This document shows, piece after piece, positions 1 to 8,707 of a stretch of 64,000 nt of DNA. The notes under the pieces are model-generated. The model was not told where the DNA came from, did no database searches, and worked only from the letters and a program-made list of their open reading frames with translations. The translations under genes were made by a program, and so were the position numbers. This DNA comes from an uncultured Eisenbergiella sp. (GTDB lineage Bacteria; Bacillota; Clostridia; Lachnospirales; Lachnospiraceae). Where the stretch lies: assembly GCA_910585455.1 (NCBI GenBank), contig CAJUEL010000008.1:1-64000 (forward strand). Reading direction: 5' to 3'. The stretch's first letter is position 1; the number at the start of each line of letters is the position of its first letter.

Positions 1-224
1 TTTTTGTTTTCAGGAAAGGGGTACGTTTCCTGTCACTACATATTATCTGTTACTGATTTTTTATTATTTTTTCCTGCAGCCTAGCCATTATTTCTTTAAT
101 TTGGTACAATATACTGTGAAAGTATTAACCGATAGCCAGCATATGTGCAAGCAATCCCGCCCGTTCATTTTACAAAAGATAGCAATTCGAGCACCAAAAT
201 TGCTTCGATAATGGAGGTAATCTC
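1..224 (+). promoter_or_regulatory. upstream region of lacI-type gene with weak promoter and a dyad
   Basis: This AT-rich stretch precedes the LacI-type gene. A weak sigma-A-like promoter can be drawn at 82-110 (TAGCCA, 17 bp, TACAAT). A perfect 7-bp dyad CAGGAAA/TTTCCTG lies at 11-32 and could be an operator for the regulator, but no T-run follows it, so it is not an obvious terminator. A clear Shine-Dalgarno GGAGG lies 7 bases before the ATG at 225. No gene is seen here; any upstream gene is outside the window. Confidence 0.35.
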
Positions 225-1232
225 ATGGTAACATTAAAGGAAATATCTTCTGACTGCGGAATTTCAGTCACACAGGTCTCACGCGCCTTAAATGGTTATT
301 CTGACGTAAGTGAAGAAACCCGCACAAGAGTATTGGAATCCGCCCAAAAGCTTGGCTATGTCAAAAATATCATGGCATCCAGCCTGGTAAAACAAAATTC
401 CAACATGATTGCCCTCATTATAGAAGGTACCGAGGTTGATCAAAATGCAGATACCGTTGGCTCTCCCAATATTTATCATATAGAGCTCGGCGTCAGTGAA
501 TCATCTCTGGAGTTGGGTCTGGAACCACTCATTTACTTAAAACACAGAAATCAACGAATGGACTATGTTTCCTTTTGCAGACAACGCTATATTTCCGGCA
601 TCGTCCTTTTTGGCAGCAATTATGATGATCCTGACCGTATCGCGCTGGAGCAATCAGGATTTCCTTGTGTCTTTATAGACATTTCAACAGAAAATGACCA
701 CTGCGGCTGTGTCGTCACCAACAACTCCTTTTACTCCAAGGCTGCAGTGGATCACATGCTTGAACGGGGATGTAAAAAAATTGCCGTCATCGCCGGTTCC
801 CCCCACGCTTATGTCACTCATGAGCGTTTAAGCGGCTACCAGACTGCCTTAAGCATCCGGAATATTCCCTACCATCCGGACCTGATCTGTTACGCTGATT
901 TCAATATGGATGCCGCCCGTAAAGCGACCCATTCTCTTCTGGAACAAAATCCCGATATTGACGGATTTTTCTGTATGAGCGATGAAATGGCGCTGGCATG
1001 CCTCGAGGAAGTGCTGGCACTTGGAAAAAGGGTTCCGGAGGATATCCGGATTTTCGGCTTTGACGGAAACCAGTATATGCAGTTCGTCCGCCCCCGGCTT
1101 GCCACAATCCAACAGAATTTCGTGCAAAAGGGCGTTTTATCCATTCAGCTTTTGCATGATATCATCCAAAAACATCCGGGCAGCCATACGCTCTATGTCC
1201 CCTGCAAGCTCATTCCTGGGGAGACGGTATAA
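225..1232 (+). CDS. LacI/GalR family transcriptional regulator
   Basis: This 335-residue protein has the standard LacI layout. An N-terminal helix-turn-helix (residues 2-50, with VTLKEIS and the recognition segment SVTQVSRALNG) is followed by a hinge helix and a periplasmic-binding-protein-like sensor domain (about 60-335). The family binds palindromic operators and responds to a sugar or related small molecule; the ligand cannot be told from sequence. The start is fixed by GGAGG 7 bases upstream. The next genes are an unrelated DUF4869/ATPase pair on the same strand only 18 bp away, so read-through is possible, but no sugar genes are adjacent, which leaves the regulon unknown. Confidence 0.9.
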   Translation: MVTLKEISSDCGISVTQVSRALNGYSDVSEETRTRVLESAQKLGYVKNIMASSLVKQNSNMIALIIEGTEVDQNADTVGSPNIYHIELGVSESSLELGLEPLIYLKHRNQRMDYVSFCRQRYISGIVLFGSNYDDPDRIALEQSGFPCVFIDISTENDHCGCVVTNNSFYSKAAVDHMLERGCKKIAVIAGSPHAYVTHERLSGYQTALSIRNIPYHPDLICYADFNMDAARKATHSLLEQNPDIDGFFCMSDEMALACLEEVLALGKRVPEDIRIFGFDGNQYMQFVRPRLATIQQNFVQKGVLSIQLLHDIIQKHPGSHTLYVPCKLIPGETV

Positions 1233-1250
1233 GAAAGTGAGGAAAACGAT

Positions 1251-1703
1251 ATGTTGAAAATCTGGTATTACGGCGGAACAGAATATATGGAAGATGCACC
1301 TTCCTATTTTGATAATGTATATGAAGATGAATGGATTGAAGATGAATTTGTAAAAGCCATGATACAGGATGTGGACCACTCCAAAGTCATAAGCGCTCAT
1401 ATCATTGAAAGCCCTATTTTTGGCGCCATTCCGCCAACCGGTCTGTCTGGCGGTGTGAAAGTATTGATATTGATGCTAAAGGACGATTCTTTTATTTATA
1501 ATATGTCCAATTGCGGAGATAACTGTTCAGAATGGATTTTAAAAATTGCAGAAAAAAAGGATCTGACCGTATATCTGCAGCACATACTCCAATTTCAGGG
1601 AGAATTTGAAATCCAGATTATGAATACAGGTGCGATCGTCCACAATCCGACCGAGTACGTAGCCGGTCTGCTGGAAGCGGAGGCAATGCAAAATGAAGGG
1701 TAA
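1251..1703 (+). CDS. DUF4869-like protein of unknown function
   Basis: This 150-residue acidic protein opens with MLKIWYYGGTEYME and contains YFDNVYEDEW and LSGGVKVLILM, which I recognise as the pattern of the DUF4869 family found in gut Clostridia. It has no signal peptide, membrane segment or catalytic motif that I can identify. Its last 11 bp overlap the start of the P-loop ATPase gene in another frame, which indicates translational coupling and a joint role. The family name is from memory of the pattern; the function is unknown. Confidence 0.75.
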   Translation: MLKIWYYGGTEYMEDAPSYFDNVYEDEWIEDEFVKAMIQDVDHSKVISAHIIESPIFGAIPPTGLSGGVKVLILMLKDDSFIYNMSNCGDNCSEWILKIAEKKDLTVYLQHILQFQGEFEIQIMNTGAIVHNPTEYVAGLLEAEAMQNEG

Positions 1704-2712
1704 ATACTTTTTTAAAGTAAGAAGTAAGCGGGCACTGTTTGAGTTTACAATTAAACGAAATATCTCAATTTTAAAAGGCAACAGTGCAACAGGAAAAACT
1801 ACTCTTCTGCATATGCTGTATGAATATCTGCGCGTTGGAAGAGAATCCGGATATACAGTCACTGCCAATACGGACTATTTTGTTTATTTAAGAAAGGAAG
1901 TAGGCAGGGATTGGAAGGATATCCTGCTTTCTTTGCAAAACACAGTTATTTTTATAGAAGAAAACAATGATTTTATATTCCAAAAGGATTTTGCAGACTT
2001 TGTAAAAACCTCCGGCAATTATTTTGTTTTAGTGAATCGTGCGCCACTGCGAATGCTTCCTTATAGCATTCATGAAATATATGAGATTGTCACAACAGGA
2101 CAAAAAGCAAATATAAAAGAATCCTATCACAGTTTTAAAGAATTATATAGTAATTTTCCTATCGCCGGAAACAACAAAATAGAAAATATTATAACAGAAG
2201 ACAGCCGCTCCGGACATCAGTTTTTTTCAAAAGTATTTGAACCTGTTACTGTCATAAGCGCTAATGGAAATGGAAATATTCTTGGCACAATACAAAGCCT
2301 GAATGCTGATAATACTCTGGTTATAGCTGACGGCGCCGCATTTGGCGCCATGATTGAAAATTGTCTCGCCTATTTGAATTCCAGGTATGATTTCAGAATA
2401 TCCCTATGGCTTCCAGAGTCATTTGAATATTTAATTCTAAAATCAGGACTAATCCACTCTCCTGATCTTCTTACAATTTTGGAGAATGCCTCGGATTTTG
2501 TGGATAGTATGCAATATGAAAGCTGGGAACAATTCTTTACAGATTTATTAATGTCCCTGACAAAGGACACCCCTGCAAAATACTCAAAAGTTACTTTAAA
2601 CAAATATTATTTACAGGATAAAAACCTCCGGAAGATTATCGCTCAATTTCCTGATACGATCAGAATTCCGGAAAAATACCAAAACAATTCAGATGAACCT
2701 GAACTGTTATAA
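1693..2712 (+). CDS. P-loop ATPase partner of the DUF4869 protein
   Basis: This 339-residue protein has a Walker A motif at about residues 29-37 (GNSATGKTTLL), preceded by beta strands as in ABC/AAA-type ATPases, and a Walker-B-like segment NTVIFIEEN near residue 90. The C-terminal half contains VIADGAAFG and WLPESFEYLIL. The first could be the acidic turn of a TOPRIM-like fold as in OLD nucleases, but this is only a resemblance. The gene overlaps the DUF4869 gene by 11 bp. No membrane segments are present. A DNA- or RNA-directed ATPase, perhaps defensive, is possible; the function is unproven. Confidence 0.7.
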   Translation: MKGKYFFKVRSKRALFEFTIKRNISILKGNSATGKTTLLHMLYEYLRVGRESGYTVTANTDYFVYLRKEVGRDWKDILLSLQNTVIFIEENNDFIFQKDFADFVKTSGNYFVLVNRAPLRMLPYSIHEIYEIVTTGQKANIKESYHSFKELYSNFPIAGNNKIENIITEDSRSGHQFFSKVFEPVTVISANGNGNILGTIQSLNADNTLVIADGAAFGAMIENCLAYLNSRYDFRISLWLPESFEYLILKSGLIHSPDLLTILENASDFVDSMQYESWEQFFTDLLMSLTKDTPAKYSKVTLNKYYLQDKNLRKIIAQFPDTIRIPEKYQNNSDEPELL

Positions 2713-2737
2713 AAATACCATCATAAAATTCGTTGTT

Positions 2738-2785
2738 ATGGAATCTGCCCGTTTTCATTCGCCTGCGTCAAAGGGCAGATTCCAT
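2738..2785. other. inverted repeat between convergent genes
   Basis: A perfect 13-bp stem (ATGGAATCTGCCC at 2738-2750 and its complement at 2773-2785) with a 22-base loop lies between the convergent ATPase and ZIP genes. There is no clear T-run on either strand. It may act as a bidirectional transcript end. Confidence 0.5.
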
Positions 2786-2905
2786 TCTGGTAACATGCGC
2801 ATATTCTCATGAACTTTGCAGCAAGTGCGGAATCGGGCTGTGCCTGTCATCCGCTCACTACATCACTGCCCCCGTGTACCTCTCCCTGCTTTTTGTCACA
2901 CACCG

Positions 2906-3697
2906 TCACCCCAGCGCCACATCCAGCACCATCATGATCAAAAATCCGATCATCACGCCGAATACGCCAAAACGGTCATTGTCCTTCCCTGTCGCCTCCG
3001 GTATCAGCTCCTCCGCAATCACGTAGAGCATTGCTCCCGCGGCGAAGGAAAGCAGCCAGGGCATCATTGCCCCTGCCCTTCTGCCCAGCGCGGCGATCCC
3101 AATTCCGAACACCGGCTCTAAAATACCGGCTCCGGCACTGATGAAGAAGGCACGCCTGCTGTCAATTCCGTCCCGCCTGATCGGCAGCGCGACAGCGCTT
3201 CCCTCCGGCAGATTCTGAATGCCTATCCCCAGCGCCAGCACCACAGCCGCCGCAAATACCTGCCTGGTGCTCCCATGCAGCGCCATCAAAAAGGCGAGCC
3301 CTGTCGCCATGCCCTGGGGAATGTTATGGAGCGCAACTGCCGCCAGCAAAAGCGTCGTATTCCTGCGCATTCCGAAAAAACGCCGTTCCCCGTCCATTCT
3401 GTCAAACCATCGGATGATGATCCTGTCCATCAAAAACAAAAACACCCCGCCCGCCGCAAAGCCTATCGCAACAGGCACCCATTCAGGGCCTGAAAATGCC
3501 TTTGCATCCTCAATCGCGGGAATCAAAAGGGACCAGACTGACGCAGCGAGCATAACGCCCGCCGCAAAGCCCATAAAGGCCCTTTCGATTTTGGGGTTTA
3601 AATCCTTTTTCAGAATAAAAACAACTGCAGCTCCCAGCACCGTCATCAAAAATGTGAAGCCGGTGCCGCAAGCTGCATAAAATACTGCGTTTCCCAT
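2906..3697 (-). CDS. ZIP family divalent metal transporter (GufA-like)
   Basis: This 263-residue membrane protein has about eight hydrophobic segments. It carries both ZIP signature motifs: HNIPQGMATGL in one helix (metal-ligand His and Asn; Gln replaces the more usual Glu) and QNLPEGSAVAL in the next. ZIP proteins move zinc, iron or manganese into the cytoplasm. The loop between helices 3 and 4 (about residues 95-115) is short and charged. The gene stands alone, convergent with the ATPase pair and followed upstream by a chemotaxis receptor on the same strand. The metal cannot be assigned. Confidence 0.9.
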   Translation of the reverse strand: MGNAVFYAACGTGFTFLMTVLGAAVVFILKKDLNPKIERAFMGFAAGVMLAASVWSLLIPAIEDAKAFSGPEWVPVAIGFAAGGVFLFLMDRIIIRWFDRMDGERRFFGMRRNTTLLLAAVALHNIPQGMATGLAFLMALHGSTRQVFAAAVVLALGIGIQNLPEGSAVALPIRRDGIDSRRAFFISAGAGILEPVFGIGIAALGRRAGAMMPWLLSFAAGAMLYVIAEELIPEATGKDNDRFGVFGVMIGFLIMMVLDVALG

Positions 3698-3843
3698 GCT
3701 TTCCCTGCTCTGGTCTTTTACTCATACCATATACAGAAAAGCCTGTCTGCGAAACTGTTTTTCTTCAATATTCGACAAATTCCTACGCTTTGTTAAACCC
3801 ACACTGTAACGGGCATCGCTTATCTTTATCCCGCTGTATGGAA

Positions 3844-5523
3844 CTACTGACGGAGCTTGAATGCGCTCATCAGATGCTGCATCGTGACCGCCTGCCCGCT
3901 GAGCTGCTCGGAAGCTGCCGCGCTCTCTTCCGAGGTTGCGGATGTGCTTTGCACTACGGTAGCAATCTGATTTACGCCCTCTGTAAGCTGCTGCAGTGCC
4001 AGCGCCTGCTCTTCGGAGGTTGTAGCGATCGCATCCACATGAGAAGTGGATTCCTTCGCGCCTTCCACAACCTTGACAAGTGTCTGCGCCGTATCCTCCA
4101 CAATCTGTGTACCGTTCTTCACCGCCTTGAGCGCGCGTTCGATCAATTCCGCCGTGCTCTGGGATGCCTGCTGGCTCTGTGTCGCCAGAGAACGCACCTC
4201 ACCTGCCACAACCGCAAAGCCCTTACCCGCATTGCCTGCCCGCGCCGCTTCCACAGCCGCGTTCAACGCCAGAATATTCGTCTGGAACGCGATATCTTCG
4301 ATTGTATCAATAATTTTACCGATTTCAGAGGATGCGTCGGAAATCTCATCCATCGCTTTCACCAGATCCGTCATCTTCTGATTGCATACATCGATCGTGC
4401 CGGAAACCCCATCCGTCAGATCCCGTGCGCTGATAGCGCTCTGTGCCACCTTGTTCATGCGGCTGGACAGATCATTGATCGTGGCGGACAGCTCTTCCAC
4501 GGAAGATGCCTGCTCTGTAGCGCCCTGCGCCAGATTCTGTGCGCCCTGCGCTACCTGCTCGGAGCCTGCAGTCACCTGATTGGAGGAAGCGATCATCTCT
4601 GACAGCATATGATTCAAAGCGTCAAGGATCGTATTCATCGCCTTTTGAATCGGCTGGAAATCCCCGATATATTCCATATCCACGCTCAGGCTTACATTTC
4701 CTGCCGCCATCTGGCTGAGTTTATCGGAAATATCTCCTATGTACTGCTTCAAAGTTTTCTTGGTGCGATGGATCGCATCGATCAGCATACCGATTTCAGA
4801 GGTATCCGCTTCCAGATGAAATTCCGAATTGAGGTTGCCCTGTGCGATCACGCTCATTTCCTTTTCAATGGTAACGATCGGACGCAGCAGCTTCTTGGAT
4901 GTATACAGATTGGTTAAAATCTGCATTGCGAGCGTGAGCAGGATAATTGTCCAGACAATCGTATTGAACGCGCCGCATATTGTATTCAGCCTCGCAACCT
5001 CCTGCCCGACACGGTCCTCCATATGTGTCAACAGCTCACTCTTCAACTGAGCGATCTGCCCAATGCTTTCTTCATAGTCCTTTCCGTAGACATACTCTAC
5101 CGCAGCCGCCCTGTCTCCTGCGAGCACATACTCCATCGCCTGCGTCTCCAACGGAACGAGCTTATTGGAAATGGAAGACATCTCATTCAGCAGCGACTGT
5201 TCCTCTGCTGTAATTCCATTCTCATTCATTCCGTTAACGCCCTCTTCCCGGGACTTCGTCACATTAACCTCATTCATGTAGTTGTTATAATGCTCCTGAT
5301 TTCCCGTGACGGCATAGGCGCGAACCTCATCTGTCAGATAAGCAGAGCCGTCCATAAACATGTTGGCATAATGTGTCAGGGCAAAACGCTTTTCCTCAGA
5401 ATGTACAATTTTCTGATTGAAATACGCATTCACCACAAAAAACACTGCCAACGCAATCATCAAAACGCCTGATATAGAGTTTAAGATGATTGTCGCTGTT
5501 GAGTTTTTCATTACTTTTTTCAC
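3844..5523 (-). CDS. methyl-accepting chemotaxis protein
   Basis: This 559-residue receptor has an N-terminal transmembrane helix (about 10-33), an extracytoplasmic four-helix-type sensor region (35-185), a second helix (about 188-210), a HAMP linker and a long cytoplasmic signalling coiled coil. The CheW/CheA-binding tip is clear (NILALNAAVEAARAG, then GFAVVAGEVRSLA). The start is GTG at 5523, set by AAGGAGG eight bases upstream. A promoter (TTGCTT, 17 bp, TACAAT) lies at 5602-5630. No other chemotaxis genes are nearby, so it is an orphan receptor; its ligand is unknown. Confidence 0.95.
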   Translation of the reverse strand: MKKVMKNSTATIILNSISGVLMIALAVFFVVNAYFNQKIVHSEEKRFALTHYANMFMDGSAYLTDEVRAYAVTGNQEHYNNYMNEVNVTKSREEGVNGMNENGITAEEQSLLNEMSSISNKLVPLETQAMEYVLAGDRAAAVEYVYGKDYEESIGQIAQLKSELLTHMEDRVGQEVARLNTICGAFNTIVWTIILLTLAMQILTNLYTSKKLLRPIVTIEKEMSVIAQGNLNSEFHLEADTSEIGMLIDAIHRTKKTLKQYIGDISDKLSQMAAGNVSLSVDMEYIGDFQPIQKAMNTILDALNHMLSEMIASSNQVTAGSEQVAQGAQNLAQGATEQASSVEELSATINDLSSRMNKVAQSAISARDLTDGVSGTIDVCNQKMTDLVKAMDEISDASSEIGKIIDTIEDIAFQTNILALNAAVEAARAGNAGKGFAVVAGEVRSLATQSQQASQSTAELIERALKAVKNGTQIVEDTAQTLVKVVEGAKESTSHVDAIATTSEEQALALQQLTEGVNQIATVVQSTSATSEESAAASEQLSGQAVTMQHLMSAFKLRQ

Positions 5524-5601
5524 AAAAGTTTCCTCCTTGACAACGGTGTATTTTTCCCTACCCCCCTGATCCTTTATCCAATTTCAGAGGCTGATAAAAT
5601 C

Positions 5602-5630
5602 ATTGTATCGTATTCTGGCAAATTAAGCAA
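5602..5630 (-). promoter_or_regulatory. sigma-A promoter of the chemotaxis receptor gene
   Basis: On the minus strand TTGCTT (-35) and TACAAT (-10) are separated by 17 bp, about 80 bp upstream of the GTG start at 5523. Confidence 0.6.
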
Positions 5631-5644
5631 TATACTTTCCAAAA

Positions 5645-6856
5645 TTAAAAAATCCCGTTTTTTTCCAGAAATGCTTCTATTTGGCTGCGCGCTGCCAGAA
5701 CGCTGCCCTGTATCATCGGATTTTTTCCGCCTCCTCTGCCGTTCAGCGCTGTGTGAAAGGATTTTCCGAACGCGGAGATATCCATATTTCTGGAAGCGAT
5801 CACATACCGGTAACCCGTTTCATCATCTCCGCAAAAAACCGCGGCAAAGCCGACCTTCTGCTGCAGACTGTCCGCCAGCCTGCGCACATCCACCGGGGAC
5901 AGACCCTTTTCAAACAAAACTGCCGCCTTTTCCCCATCCCGGATCGCTTCCACCTTCTGTGTAAGAAGCTGCATTTTCAATGCGTTATATTCCTGCTTTA
6001 AGGCTTCCGTGGCTTCCAGCAGTCGTTCCACTCCCAGCGCTGTTTCTGCAGGCCTGACTGACAGCAGGGCGGATATTTTCCGGTTGTTTTCCGATTTTTG
6101 CACATAATCTGCCAACGCCTTTTTTCCAACCAGCAGGGTGAGACGAATACCGCTTTTATAATGCTCCGAATCAATCACCCAAATCGGACCGATCTCTCCG
6201 GTTCTTTTCACATGGGTGCCACAACAGGCACAGCAGTCCGCTCCCGGCACTGTCACAATGCGGACCTCTCCAGCCAATTCCTTTTTACTGCGGTAATCCA
6301 GCTTTTTTAACGCCTCTGCATCCGGATACTCTGACACGATCTCCACATTTTCCATCACCTTCGCATTCGCCTCCTGTTGGGCAAATGCAATCTCTTCCTC
6401 CGTAAGCAGCCCGGAAAAATCGATCGTAATGAAGTCCTTTCCCATGTGAAATCCGATGTTGGAATATCCATAAGTCCTGCAGATGATGCCTGAAATGATG
6501 TGCTCACCGGAATGCTCTCTCATATGGGTCAGCCGCCTTTCCCAGTCAATCCTGCCATGCACCCGCGCGCCTTCCTCAATTCTGCTTTCACAAAAATGCC
6601 ATATCTTCCCTTCCTTTTCCTGCACATCCAGCACGGCAACCCGCTCATTTCCATCATCGCTGTCTCTGGCAAATTCTCCCAGATCGCAAGGCTGCCCGCC
6701 TCCCTCCGGGTAAAATGCCGTCTGATCAAGAACAATTCCGAAACCCTTTTCTGTCGGAATGCATTCTATAACCGCCGCTTCAAACTCCTGTATATACGCA
6801 TCCTCATAATATAGCTGACGTGTCCGCTTTTTTTCATGATTTTCCATCTTGTCCAT
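5645..6856 (-). CDS. alanyl-tRNA editing protein (AlaX-like, long form)
   Basis: This 403-residue protein matches the editing half of alanyl-tRNA synthetase without the synthetase core. An N-terminal barrel containing YPEGGGQPCD is followed by the zinc-binding editing site (HSGEH near residue 117 and CCACCGTH near 210) and a C-terminal DHHA1-like domain ending with GRGGGKNPMIQGS. Such proteins hydrolyse Ser-tRNA(Ala) or Gly-tRNA(Ala) formed in error. Two in-frame ATGs are possible starts (MDKMENHEKK); a purine-rich AAGGCAGGGA lies directly upstream of the first. The gene follows the hemerythrin/receiver gene after a terminator-like structure, so it probably has its own promoter. Confidence 0.9.
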   Translation of the reverse strand: MDKMENHEKKRTRQLYYEDAYIQEFEAAVIECIPTEKGFGIVLDQTAFYPEGGGQPCDLGEFARDSDDGNERVAVLDVQEKEGKIWHFCESRIEEGARVHGRIDWERRLTHMREHSGEHIISGIICRTYGYSNIGFHMGKDFITIDFSGLLTEEEIAFAQQEANAKVMENVEIVSEYPDAEALKKLDYRSKKELAGEVRIVTVPGADCCACCGTHVKRTGEIGPIWVIDSEHYKSGIRLTLLVGKKALADYVQKSENNRKISALLSVRPAETALGVERLLEATEALKQEYNALKMQLLTQKVEAIRDGEKAAVLFEKGLSPVDVRRLADSLQQKVGFAAVFCGDDETGYRYVIASRNMDISAFGKSFHTALNGRGGGKNPMIQGSVLAARSQIEAFLEKNGIF

Positions 6857-6972
6857 TCCCTGCCTTTTTCATTTTTTTGATATAGCGCGGATTGTGCATA
6901 CCAGCGGCATCATCCTGTTTTGTGCTTGCCGCCTCAGCACACAGGCATGATTCCTGCGAATCTTTGCCGCAT

Positions 6973-7037
6973 AAAAAATCTGTCCGGAAAGCTTTGCGAA
7001 GCCGGATAACCGGCATCGTCAGAACACTCCCGGACAG
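6973..7037 (-). terminator. branched intrinsic terminator after the hemerythrin/receiver gene
   Basis: On the minus strand an 8-bp outer stem (CTGTCCGG / CCGGACAG, 6980-7037) is followed by a run of six T. Its loop holds a second perfect hairpin, GCCGG-TTAT-CCGGC at 7001-7014, and a small GC stem. It starts 8 bases after the stop codon at 7045, so it probably ends that transcript. The branched form is unusual for a simple terminator. Confidence 0.6.
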
Positions 7038-7044
7038 AGTCCTT

Positions 7045-8400
7045 TTATTGGGCAAAAAATTCGTCCACTCTCTTTTTAATATCCGCCTGCTTTAAATATT
7101 TTGACAGATATCCCGCGGGCTTTAAGGACATGACTCCTTTTAAGCTTTCCGGATCTGTCCTGCTGGTCAAAAAGATAACCGGAATATCCACAAACTCTTC
7201 ATCCGAACGCAGCATTTCCAGCACATGCTTTCCGTCGCAAACCGGCATCTCATAATCCAGCAAAACCAGATCCGGTCTGTCCAGGGTGATGGCACGGATT
7301 GCGGCGACGCCGGAGCTCACAAGAGCAACATCATATTCCTCACTCAACAGAGTTTTCATTCCCTGCCGGATCGTCATGGAATCATCCACCACAAGAATCT
7401 TACGTTTGGGTTCCTGTTCCTGGCTTTCCTCACGTTCGGACAGATATTTCTCAATCTCCGTCATCGCGTTCTGCGCCTCAATGGGAGTGCCCACACCATC
7501 CTCAAGCAGATGCGGCGCTATGACGCAATAGGAAAAATACCCCTCGCCCGTATCGAACAACAGACTGACCTGTGGCGCTTCCCTTTCGAAAATCTCCTGA
7601 AACTGCTCATAATTCAGCAGATTTTCTTCTTTCATTTCGCAGCCTTCCATTGCCGGAAAATGCTTTATGACACGTCCTACAAACTGCTGCGCCGTATACC
7701 TGGCGGCGTTTACGAGCATCGTATCCAGCTTGTTCGTTTTGATCCCCATGATCTTTCCTACCGTATTGACCAGCAGCTTTTCTTCAAAAACAAGAATAAT
7801 TTCCCATTTCTTTTCCTCCTGCTCCGTACCGTAGACAAGACGATAATATACGCCTGTTCCGAACTTTTCACCGTTATAGGCTTCGCTTATCGCATGGGAC
7901 TCCAGATGGAACATATCATACAGAAGCTGAATAATCACCTTCTTTTTGGCTGCGATTTCTTCTTCCGGAAGGAGGTTTACCCATTTTCTCATACCTCCTC
8001 CGGTAATCGCCATATCCTCTGTCAGGGTATGGCCGATCAGCCATCCGGCACAAACGCCCAGAAAATGATCAATCGCGTCAGAGGAATATTCCGTCTGTTC
8101 CAGCTCCTTTTCCAGCGCCGGAAGTGTCTTTTCCCGGAATCCTTTATGTATGTGCTGATGCATTTTCAGACCCCCATACTGAATGGACGCCATATAGTTT
8201 TCTTCATCTGTAAAGTGCTTCATCGCATGCTCTTTGAAAAATTTAATTCCTTCCCTGCATGCCCATTGGCTTTTCTTTTCATCCTCCTCTTCCCGGAATG
8301 TGAAAAGCCTGTTAATAATTTTGAATAATCTCTGGTGATCTCTGTCAATATCCTCTACGCCGATGTTGTATTCTTCCTTCCATGTCAACCGATTATTCAT
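7045..8400 (-). CDS. hemerythrin / CheX-like / receiver domain fusion protein
   Basis: This 451-residue soluble protein has three parts. Residues about 1-135 form a bacteriohemerythrin domain with the di-iron His/Glu pattern (HQRLF, FKEHAMKHFTDEE, MHQHIHKGF and GHTLTED). Residues about 170-300 resemble the CheX/CheC phosphatase-like fold (GKIMGIKTNKLDTML). Residues about 330-451 are a receiver domain (ILVVDDS, phospho-Asp in LVLLDYEMP, then FLTSRTD). The start chosen is the ATG at 8400 with AGGAGGG four bases upstream, not the ATG six codons earlier. It likely couples oxygen or redox sensing to chemotaxis-like phosphorelay; the partner kinase is not in the window. Confidence 0.9.
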   Translation of the reverse strand: MNNRLTWKEEYNIGVEDIDRDHQRLFKIINRLFTFREEEDEKKSQWACREGIKFFKEHAMKHFTDEENYMASIQYGGLKMHQHIHKGFREKTLPALEKELEQTEYSSDAIDHFLGVCAGWLIGHTLTEDMAITGGGMRKWVNLLPEEEIAAKKKVIIQLLYDMFHLESHAISEAYNGEKFGTGVYYRLVYGTEQEEKKWEIILVFEEKLLVNTVGKIMGIKTNKLDTMLVNAARYTAQQFVGRVIKHFPAMEGCEMKEENLLNYEQFQEIFEREAPQVSLLFDTGEGYFSYCVIAPHLLEDGVGTPIEAQNAMTEIEKYLSEREESQEQEPKRKILVVDDSMTIRQGMKTLLSEEYDVALVSSGVAAIRAITLDRPDLVLLDYEMPVCDGKHVLEMLRSDEEFVDIPVIFLTSRTDPESLKGVMSLKPAGYLSKYLKQADIKKRVDEFFAQ

Positions 8401-8427
8401 GTTACCCTCCTGCTGCACTTTCTTTTC

Positions 8428-8469
8428 TAAAAATACAGCCGAAAACCTGATATTTTGAGGTTTTCGGCT
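8428..8469 (-). terminator. intrinsic terminator of tRNA-Arg
   Basis: A perfect 12-bp stem (AGCCGAAAACCT and its complement) with a 9-base loop is followed on the minus strand by GTATTTTTAG, directly downstream of the tRNA. Confidence 0.85.
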
Positions 8470-8480
8470 TTACTGCCAAC

Positions 8481-8553
8481 GTTCCCGAGCGGATTCGAAC
8501 CGCTGGCCTTCCGCTTAGGAGGCGGACGCTCTATCCTGCTGAGCTACGGAAAC
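8481..8553 (-). tRNA. tRNA-Arg (anticodon CCU)
   Basis: The minus strand folds as a full 73-base cloverleaf: acceptor stem GTTTCCG/CGGGAAC, D arm with AGCTCAGC, anticodon stem TCCGC/GCGGA around the loop CTCCTAA (anticodon CCT, reading AGG), and T arm with GGTTCGAATCC. The CCA end is not encoded. A consensus promoter lies at 8589-8617 and a terminator follows at 8428-8469, so it is a single-gene unit. Confidence 0.97.
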
Positions 8554-8588
8554 AATTTCCATAAAACTGTCTGTGCATGAACACATTT

Positions 8589-8617
8589 ATTATACCTTTT
8601 TCTAAAACGCTTGTCAA
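8589..8617 (-). promoter_or_regulatory. consensus sigma-A promoter of tRNA-Arg
   Basis: On the minus strand TTGACA and TATAAT are both perfect and separated by 17 bp, about 36 bp upstream of the tRNA 5' end. Confidence 0.9.
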
Positions 8618-8707
8618 ATTCTTTTTCCTGTTATTCATGAAATTAAATAACAGCTCAGGTAAGGACTGCGCTTTTTCCACGCAGTCCCCCCGATGCAGGA
8701 ATATTCC

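Noticed and set aside
3790..4602. 270-residue plus-strand frame antisense to the chemotaxis receptor
   Set aside because: Composition is a mirror of the receptor coding strand, and the minus-strand protein has clear family motifs.
6973..7037. c-di-GMP-I riboswitch
   Set aside because: Motif pieces GCAAAGC and GGTTATCC occur but in reversed order and without the flanking helices of the family.
6834..7055. 73-residue minus-strand frame between the hemerythrin fusion and the editing protein
   Set aside because: It crosses the terminator structure and overlaps the next start; no good ribosome site and no recognisable family. Its last 20 residues look coding-like but are too few to call.
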